From positions 2,344,501-2,408,500 of the forward strand of contig WPIO01000011.1 of assembly GCA_009760855.2 (NCBI GenBank): a stretch of DNA of 64,000 nucleotides. Reading direction: 5' to 3'. Numbering within the stretch: position 1 is the stretch's first letter; each line of letters opens with the position of its first letter. Origin of the DNA: Cristatella mucedo (taxonomy: Eukaryota; Bryozoa; Phylactolaemata; Cristatellidae). The notes beneath the pieces are model-generated. The model was not told the origin of the DNA and did no database searches. It saw nothing but the letters and a program-made list of their open reading frames with translations. Shown here in pieces: positions 57,516 to 64,000 of this stretch. Made by a program: the position numbers and the translations under genes.

Positions 57516-58276
57516 ATGGAAATACAGAAGCACTCGTTAAAATCTTTATTGTGACTGTGCAATCCAGTGGCAGAAGTATTTCACTACCCCAGTATGCAGT
57601 TAGCTCTAGGCAGTATACACATCGCCGAGTAGGTAACAAGTAAAAAAAAATATGAAAAGCCATGGTCCCGAACTAACACATCCTTCAAGGTGGAAGTTGT
57701 AGTCGGAACTAGAGACACAATCTACTGCATTTTAGTAATGCGATCCGGCGCAATGACCCGCCCAGATGCGACTAAATGGCAATTTTGCAGTGGTGTGATG
57801 GCGGCGGCAGATCAAGTCCATAGATATGCGACGGTGCAGAGGTTGCCTAAGTGCATCTTGAGTCCACCTGTTTGCCAGTCGAAAGTAGTTTTTACCGATT
57901 GATATTAAAGTCAAATAAATAATTTGAAGTATTCTGTTCCGTGGCTTTCGCATACGGCTGGCTACCAAGTGACCAGCGTGACCACAGCATCCGGACGGCG
58001 GTGGCGCCAAAAGTGTTTGTCCGAGTCTCGGGCCGTCGGCCGGGTCGTTGTCCTCTAGCGGAGCGTAAGTTTAGGGTAGCGCCGCTGCTGAGGCCGAGCC
58101 CAGTCGCACCGTTAGCGGAGCTCGCGCGCAGTGGCCCCGCCGTTGCGCATTGCTGATCGGAGCGCCCGATTACCTGCTGCGTGCCGCTTTGTCTCGCGCC
58201 GCTCTGCTTCGGCCGGTGGCCACTGCTTGAAGAAAGCCACCGGCTTAATTCTGCGTTGCCCTGCGCAGGAGGAGCT

Positions 58277-58541
58277 ATGCCGATACCCGGCTTGTCACTG
58301 AGCGGATCGCGAAAGCGACTGAAGCTATCCAGCAGCTCCAGCCCGCCCAGGTCTCAGGACGACGGAGGCGCCCGCGACGTCGGAGGAGGCGCTGACGCGT
58401 CACCGGCAGCGCCTCCGACGACGTCGCGGGCGCCCGACGCGTCGGTCGAAGCTGCGGCCGCCACTCTTGCGGCGCCTACTCCGTCGTCGCCGCGGCAGCA
58501 GCCGACATATCCGTGCAGAGTGACAGCCCTGGAGAATTTAG
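58277..58541 (+). CDS. USP1: USP1 exon 1
   Basis: ATG at 58,277 in a GC-rich, CpG-dense stretch, the first ATG in this open frame. It encodes MPIPGLSLSGSRKRLKL, then a Ser/Pro/Ala-rich linker and TALENLG. Donor TTAG|gtacgc, phase 1. It contains a 28-bp inverted repeat (58,367-58,434). Confidence 0.85.
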
Positions 58542-61500
58542 GTACGCTGTGCGCCGGCCGCACAGGTTGTTGCTAAAGTCGAGCTGGCCGGCCCGGATCG
58601 AAGCCTGCGTGCCAATGCGCGACCGACGGCTAGCGCCGTGTTTTTTTCCGGTGGCCCCTCGCCGCGTTTCCGGACGAAATATTCGCGCCTGAGCGTTTCT
58701 GTTCTCGGGTTCCGGCTCATTTTCGGCCCCAAAAACTAGACTGTCACAATCGCGTCGAGTGCTGCCTCGGAGGTGTAGCCGGTGCAACCGTATCGGCACG
58801 TGCAACGTGCCGCCTCCCGGCTGGCGCTTCAGGAAGTGTCGCTTGACCTTGAGCTGTCCTTGGGGGTTAGGTGGGGAAGGTGGAAGTCATGTGGATTTTT
58901 AACTCGTATGAGTGTCGGCGACACTCGGTCTTTCTAGTGCTACGATATCCGTATGGCACTGCATATAGTTCCCTCTGCCGGTTCCGCCCAGCCATATATA
59001 TACGTTGTTTCGAAGCCCTCGCGGTCGGCGTTTTTATAGATCTCAGTAGTCGCAGTGTTTGCTGCTGTGCAAGCACAGGTGGTTAGTTAGAGCCGCTCGT
59101 TCGTTTGCCCGTGCAGCCACGCAGCCGCTGCCTCTCACCGCGCAGCCACGCAGCTCGAGGTGCAGCCACGCAGCTCGAGGTGTGACCTGCTGTGCTGCTG
59201 AAACCTAACGGTTTGTCTTGTCTTGAGTGAGCCATGCGCTGTAGTAATACGTTTGTCATAGCGCCTTCACAGAAGGCAATCCCTTTTAGACACTTTACAT
59301 TTGCTGTAAAGGAACCGTGATCGAATGGTTAGTGGCAGTATGCTTGGTGCGTTTTCGTCCATGGCCCTGGATTCATGGAGTCCAGTGATTCTGGGGGTCC
59401 AAGGGAGATGGAGGGGCTAGGAGAGACTTTTCCAGAGGTGTCACTCGGTCAGCCCTCAGTGGAGGCGCCCGTGGCCGTGGCCCGCCGACCGTGCGTGCTG
59501 GTCTCTGGTAATGCTCGTGTTAACTGACTCGTTTGCAGACCTCTTCGTTTGGGCATCGCTTGTCATGGGGTATGGCAGCTGCCATCTCTACCGAGCCGCG
59601 TGTCTCGCAGTGATAAAAAATAGTGTAATAATAATACATTTGATAAAGCGCCATCAGATGACTCAAATCTCTTTCTAGGCGCTTAACAATTGCTGCAAAG
59701 GAGGCGTGATGCCGGAGACCTGCTGATACGAATCTGCTATGAGCGAGTGCGCAGTTCTTTCTGTGCCGTTCGTGTCTCGTTTTCTTCTGCTGCTCTTCCC
59801 TGGCACGCAATGCTCGGCTTGGAGCACTACACGGCCTCTTGCATGCTGACTCTGTGCATGTCACCCCTAACCATGTTGTTCTTGTTGTTGTTTAACGAGG
59901 ATGCAACCACTAACCATTCGATTGCATTTCCCTTTGCAGCAAGTGTAGGCGCCTAGAAAAAGATTTGAGTTATCTGAGGCACTTTATCAAGTGTGTTATT
60001 ATCATTATTATTATTATTACTCCCCTTGCCATCCGTAACCACGGGCCACCTTAGGTTTGCATTCGACCCTGGGTTTGCAGATCTTTCAATGCGAGGTGCA
60101 GATTTGCTTGTGGATCTGTACCGTGGGTAGGCTTCCATCGTCATCCGAAGCACGGGTCCGTGCAGTGCCGTGGCATAGTTTGAAAATGCTAGCCCGAAGT
60201 TCTGCTGGGTGACTTGATTAGGGAAAGCCTGACGAGTTGTGCATGTGCGTGCGTTTGTGTGCACTCGTGCAGGTGAATCTGGCGTCTCTAGTCCTGTGCT
60301 TGCTTTGCCATAATAATAATAATAATAATAATATTGCACTTGATAAAGCGCCCTCAGAGAACTCAATCTCTTTCTAGGCGCTTTACATTTGCTGCAAAGT
60401 GATACGCAATAGAATAGTAAGTAAAATTACGCTTGAAAAACAAACAAAATGAATAACATGGTTAGGGGTGACATGCACAGGGTCAGCATGCAAATGTGGT
60501 TAGTGGCAGCATGAACAGTGTCAGCACGCATAAGCACATCGAGGACGAATCACAAAGACCCACTAAATGCTGTCCTAAATAGGTATGTTTTTAAGTTTCT
60601 TTTAAATGTGGTCAGGTCAGGGGATGTTCTGATGCAGGTCGGGAGGGAGTTCCAGGCTGTGGGAGCATACGAGCTAAATGCACGGTCTCCAAAGGATTTA
60701 AGGTTTGTACGAGGTATTTGTAGACTGTTGGATTCCGAAAAGCGAGTGGTACGATGCTTTGCCTGATGGGGTAGTATATCTGAAAGATAGGCTGGAGCCA
60801 TAGAATGAAGAGACCTAAAAGTGAGCGACAAAACCTTGAAGTCAATCCGTTGCTTGACTGGTAACCATCGGATGATTGAACGAATGCAGACTGTTTATTT
60901 GTTCAGAGCCACACGTCCCCACGGGCCGTCACGGCACCTTTGCTAGCTGTAAGGCATATATCATTTTAACTAAGAAAAAAAAAACAGTTGCCACAGACTG
61001 TCACCTGCACATCCTCCTAGTCCGATGTCCTTCCATGATGTCTGGGCTCGGTTTTGCTGCCGACACACCCTGTTTGTCTTTTGGGCAGGGGGCAGTGCTG
61101 CTTCAGCGGAGGCCTGGTCTCTAGTGAATTGCAGCCCAGGAACTGACTTCGAGTTGAACTATCTCGTTCGCGACAAGCATATGGCTGCTGTCTCGTCAAC
61201 CCCACACTTCTCCATTTCATCGGTAGCTTTGTTGGCCCTTTGGTTGCAACGGCTCGTTTGGCCAAAGCAATTCGCCTGCTTTCGACGACTGGTGGGTAAG
61301 AGCCAGCAGGAAGCAAAAGCAGTCAGGGAACGGCTGCCGGCCGCTTATTATTGAGTTCAGCCGCAGCGAAAGGGTGCTGGAGGCTGTCGCTTGCTGCCAC
61401 TCGAAACGAGGCTCGTGGCTAGCTCGTGGCGATCCTGGAGCTACAGCCGCCAGCTTGGCTGTCATCGGCCAGCTATTTCCGCTCTGCTCCCATCGTTGGC

Positions 61501-63405
61501 GCAGATCGCCGGCGCAGATCGCCGGCGCAGAATTTCCCTATTTGTGTTTTCCTTTCCTTTTCCAGGCAACACGTGCTTCTTGAACGTCATTCTGCAGGTG
61601 CTGCGATACACTCCGGGTTTCGTCGGCGAGCTCTCCGCACTGGCGTCGGCCGTCAGTGCTGCAGCTCGGGCACCGACGGGCGTGCCTGGTGGACCGGCGG
61701 CGGGCGACTGCGTAAGCTTTTGGCATTCGCCAGGCAGAGAGCCGCCCGATGCACCGTCGGCAGCTGTCGCTGCAGCTAGCTCCCCTTGTAGCGGTGGCAA
61801 CGGTGGACGCTGCCGTCAGCTCAGCACCTCGGGCAAGTGAAAGGCCTTCGAAGCGGGCGTCTGGTGCAGAGCGCTCTCTCTCTCTCTCGGTTGCTAGGGC
61901 TATCCTGACCTTGCTCCCACCTGCTGGAGGTTCGTCTCATCGCTGCACGCACTGTACGAGGAGATGTCAGAGCGCGAGCAGCAGGGCTTGCAGCATGTGC
62001 CAGGCGGTCACGACACTCTGCCGGCAGCGCCAGAAAGCCTGCTCTCAGTGCTGCGGTATGTCGGCAGTTGTGCTGCATCGTGTCTCATTGCACGCTGTTT
62101 AGTTTGTCACGTTTCTTTCTTTCTTTCTTCATCCTTCTCTTCCGAGCCTGTCACGTTCGTTCGTGATGACGCGCAATTAGGCGTCGAGTGGGACGTCGAG
62201 AGCTGCAAGTTTCTCTTTATTTTCTGCTGTCATAAGCGTCTGTGCTCTGTTGCCGCGTGGCCAGGATGCTCGTGTGTGCGCATCGACGTTTTGTCGATGG
62301 ATTTTGGCTCGAATCTCACGGGCCGTGTCTACGTCCTACGGACAAGCAATAAGGTCGTGCACGCCAGTTCATCCCGTTCCTCTGTTGTCTGGCCACGTGG
62401 CCAGTTGCTCGGCGCTCAGTTCCTTGCCTCCCATCGCCCTTTCGTAGTATCGTTGTTTGCATTTCTTTCTCGCAGGGAGCTGAATCCCATGTTCGAGGGC
62501 AGGGAGCAGCACGACGCCCACGAGCTGCTTCGATGCATCCAGTGCTATCTGCAGGATGCCGCCAACCTAGTGAACAAGGCCTGCCGTGCCGCCGCCGCCG
62601 CCGATCGCTCGGGACCTTGCAGCACCTCAGAGGCGGCGCTGGCGCTGCTCCTTCAGCAGCACGGCGAGCCGTGCTCGGCCGCCAGCGATCGCTGCGACCG
62701 CTCCTCTCCTAGCGGGGCGGCGGCTTGCAGCTCTGCTGCGCCATCTGCTGCGCCATGCTGCAGCCCGAGGGCGGCCGACGAGCTGCTGCTGCTGCAGACG
62801 ACGACGACCACGACGCCGCTGCTCGGTGGTGGCCGCTTCTTTACGGACCCCAGGCGGCGGCCGACTTTGGTGTCTGCACCGCCGAGGCTGCACTCGCTGC
62901 TGCCGCGCCCATGGCGAGGCGCCCCTGAGCTAGCGGCAGCTCACGGTCAGTCGACAGCTGTAGCAGCCGCCGCTGCCTCCTCGTGCGCCATGCAGGCACA
63001 CGCAGCGGCAGCGTGCGCTCCGCCTGCCCTGCTCCCACCGTGGGCAGCGGGGTCAGTAGCAGAGGACGTGTCAGCGTCGTCGGCCGCCTCGACCGGCAGC
63101 GTTGCTGGTGCTGCTGCTGCTGCATCGTGCAGCCTGCCAGATGTCGAATGCAGCCAGCAGACAGCAGCTGCCACGGCTTACGAAGAGCGGCAAGCAGTGG
63201 TCAATGTTGACGGTGAGGCTCCAGCGAGCATTGGACCGATCGAGTCTTGTGTGCAGTAGCTGGCCGTGTTGTGCCATTGTTTGTTTTATATTTTTTTCAG
63301 CCGGCAATGAGGCTCAGCGACATTCAGGCACACACAACGATGGTCACGAGCCGGCAGCCGGACTTCATTTTTCACCGAAAAGAGCCCGACTGTCGGACGG
63401 CATTG
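58277..63405 (+). CDS. USP1: USP1-like ubiquitin-specific protease, 5' part (5 exons, continues past window)
   Basis: A deubiquitinase of the USP1 branch (in vertebrates the UAF1-dependent enzyme acting on monoubiquitinated FANCD2 and PCNA in the nucleus). Five exons join in phase to 470 codons. Seen: a short basic and Ser-rich N terminus, the Cys box LENLGNTCFLNVILQVL with the nucleophile at residue 92 (human USP1 Cys90), then ELNPMFEGREQHDAHELL, nearly identical to the human segment ELNPMYEGYLQHDAQEVL. Next comes a long low-complexity Ala/Ser/Cys-rich insert and a basic patch SPKRARLSDG that could serve nuclear import, as the KR-rich insert does in vertebrates. The His box and C terminus lie beyond 64,000. 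The insert sequence is unlike vertebrate USP1, so the assignment rests on the catalytic segments. Confidence 0.88.
58367..58434. repeat. 28-bp inverted repeat in USP1 exon 1
   Basis: Arms 58,367-58,394 and 58,407-58,434 pair with two mismatches around a 12-nt loop. Both are nearly all G/C. Confidence 0.93.
59240..60010. mobile_element. Three LINE-A 3' tails
   Basis: Separate tails at 59,240-59,335 (minus), 59,625-59,712 (minus) and 59,845-60,010 (plus, ending in ATT repeats). All lie in USP1 intron 1. Confidence 0.75.
60310..60868 (-). mobile_element. LINE-A 3' copy
   Basis: Starts with (AAT)n and the tail and ends inside the C-terminal domain. Shares variants (gatggggtagtatatctga) with the 5-7 kb pair, so it is of the same subfamily. 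Confidence 0.9.
61566..61711 (+). CDS. USP1: USP1 exon 2 (catalytic Cys)
   Basis: Acceptor ...ccttttccag. The first GC completes the Gly of LGNTC. It encodes NTCFLNVILQVLRYTPGFV, the Cys box. The donor TGC|gtaagc is phase 0. Confidence 0.92.
61712..62475 (+). other. USP1 introns 2 and 3
   Basis: Intron 2 (61,712-61,897, 186 bp) and intron 3 (62,056-62,475, 420 bp) lie on either side of exon 3. Neither carries a repeat other than short pyrimidine runs. Confidence 0.8.
61898..62055 (+). CDS. USP1: USP1 exon 3
   Basis: The acceptor follows a strong pyrimidine tract (...ctctctctcggttgctag), phase 0. It encodes FVSSLHALYEEM and PAAPESLLSVLR. Donor CTGCG|gtatgt, phase 2. It corresponds to the helical stretch between Cys box and QHDA box. 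Confidence 0.82.
62476..63212 (+). CDS. USP1: USP1 exon 4 (QHDA box and low-complexity insert)
   Basis: Acceptor ...ttctttctcgcag; the first G completes an Arg codon. It encodes ELNPMFEGREQHDAHELL and IQCYLQDAANLV, then about 200 residues rich in Ala, Ser and Cys with short Gln, Leu and Thr runs. Donor GACG|gtgagg. The frame stays open for 737 nt. Confidence 0.88.
63301..63405 (+). CDS. USP1: USP1 exon 5 (basic patch)
   Basis: Acceptor ...atatttttttcag, phase 1 to 1. It encodes GLHFSPKRARLSDG near its end. Donor ATTG|gtatgt. The intron before it is only 88 bp. Confidence 0.75.
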
Positions 63406-63685
63406 GTATGTCGTCAAAAGCAGCCTGTCAGTGGTGTTTGCATGAGGCCTCTCTCCCCAGATTTACTCTGATCTAGCGGTAATGTTAGAATCCGCTAAAT
63501 AGGACTATTAGGACAGCTATTAGAAGTTACAATTACTAAAAATGATACGTCATTGTGCTTAATCTATTGGCAGGTAACATGTCATCTCTTATGTGTATTA
63601 AAAGCTCATGAGCTGTTTGAATGTATCTAACTTTGGCCAAGAGCCTTTTTGTTTATGCTTATCTGTAGCTGGTAGCAGCAGCGCA

Positions 63686-63775
63686 TAATAATAATAATAA
63701 TAATAATAAAGCGCTTGTGTAGTGCCGTAAGGGAACCAAATCTCTGTCTGAAGCACTTTGCAGCATGCTGGAGCA
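63686..63775 (-). mobile_element. Diverged LINE/SINE tail
   Basis: (AAT)n followed by a variant of the common tail (gccgtaagggaaccaaatct). Confidence 0.55.
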
Positions 63776-63924
63776 TGTGGCCAAAACATAGTTATTGTGA
63801 ACTTAAGAGGTCCTGGATGGCAAGCTTGTTGGAAGCTATCTTTCTTTCTTGCTCGTTTTGATTTGTGAGACAACATAGTAAAAAGCACTTGGATTTTGGT
63901 TCAGAAGTAAAGTTGCTCATTATT

Positions 63925-64000
63925 TATGATGGAGGTCAACGTGAATGGAATTGATGACCGAGGTCGTGGGCTTGAGCCATGCGGCACATGTTAACACATG
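63925..64000 (+). mobile_element. SINE-1 fragment at window edge
   Basis: GAGGTCAACGTGAATGGA, then GACCGAGGTCGTGGGCTTGA, cut by the window end. Confidence 0.7.

Larger units (their letters stand above)
42587..58276. other. BLMH-USP1 intergenic interval
   Basis: The two genes lie 5' end to 5' end. The space is repeat-filled and is itemised in other entries. Parts where I recognise nothing: 42,600-43,150; 43,440-44,075; 44,940-45,330; 53,055-53,735. 57,520-58,276 is the USP1 5' flank, increasingly GC-rich toward the gene. The missing first BLMH exon and its promoter should lie here. Confidence 0.6.
58542..61565 (+). other. USP1 intron 1
   Basis: Holds LINE-A tails (59,240-59,335; 59,625-59,712; 59,845-60,010) and a LINE-A copy (60,310-60,868), plus a 20-bp unit repeated near 59,141-59,180. 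60,870-61,565 has nothing recognisable. Confidence 0.75.

Overview
This window is nuclear DNA from an animal. It shows spliced genes with GT-AG introns, kilobase introns packed with L2/CR1-like LINEs, tRNA-derived SINEs, Tc1/mariner and Ty3/gypsy remnants, and long (TC)n, (GA)n and (CA)n tracts. The repeat mix points to an invertebrate metazoan, but I cannot name the species. Names such as LINE-A, LINE-B, SINE-1 and SINE-2 are working labels used only here.

Two host genes are readable. On the minus strand a bleomycin hydrolase gene (BLMH, cysteine peptidase family C1) runs from about 42.59 kb down to its stop codon at 661. Ten exons join in frame to about 450 residues, close to the roughly 455 of the vertebrate enzyme. 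They carry the catalytic Cys (34,379-34,381), His (19,304-19,306) and Asn (4,511-4,513) and the conserved C-terminal tail. Only the first few residues (a short upstream exon) are missing. One intron (34,430-42,425) uses a GC donor. On the plus strand the 5' part of a USP1-like deubiquitinase gene starts at 58,277 in a GC-rich stretch. Five exons are visible (58,277-63,405) with the catalytic Cys box and the QHDAHE segment; the His box lies beyond the right edge.

Layout: 1-660 BLMH 3' flank; 661-42,586 BLMH, about 97 percent intron; 42,587-58,276 intergenic, with LINE-A, LINE-B and SINE copies, a GC-rich hairpin-rich island (45,897-46,559), a decayed Ty3/gypsy element (about 46.6-51.8 kb, minus) broken by four later LINE-derived insertions, a long LINE-A copy (53.7-56.1 kb), and a solo LTR with 4-bp target duplication (56,182-57,515); 58,277-end USP1.

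The repeats form one interacting community. LINE-A ends in a conserved about 60-bp tail plus (ATT)n. SINE-1 carries a recognisable version of the same tail, which suggests that LINE-A machinery moves SINE-1. LINE-B has a different tail ending in TTACA-type repeats. A second SINE family (SINE-2) has a similar tRNA-like head but another tail. I found no rRNA, no convincing functional tRNA, no CRISPR array and no bacterial sequence.
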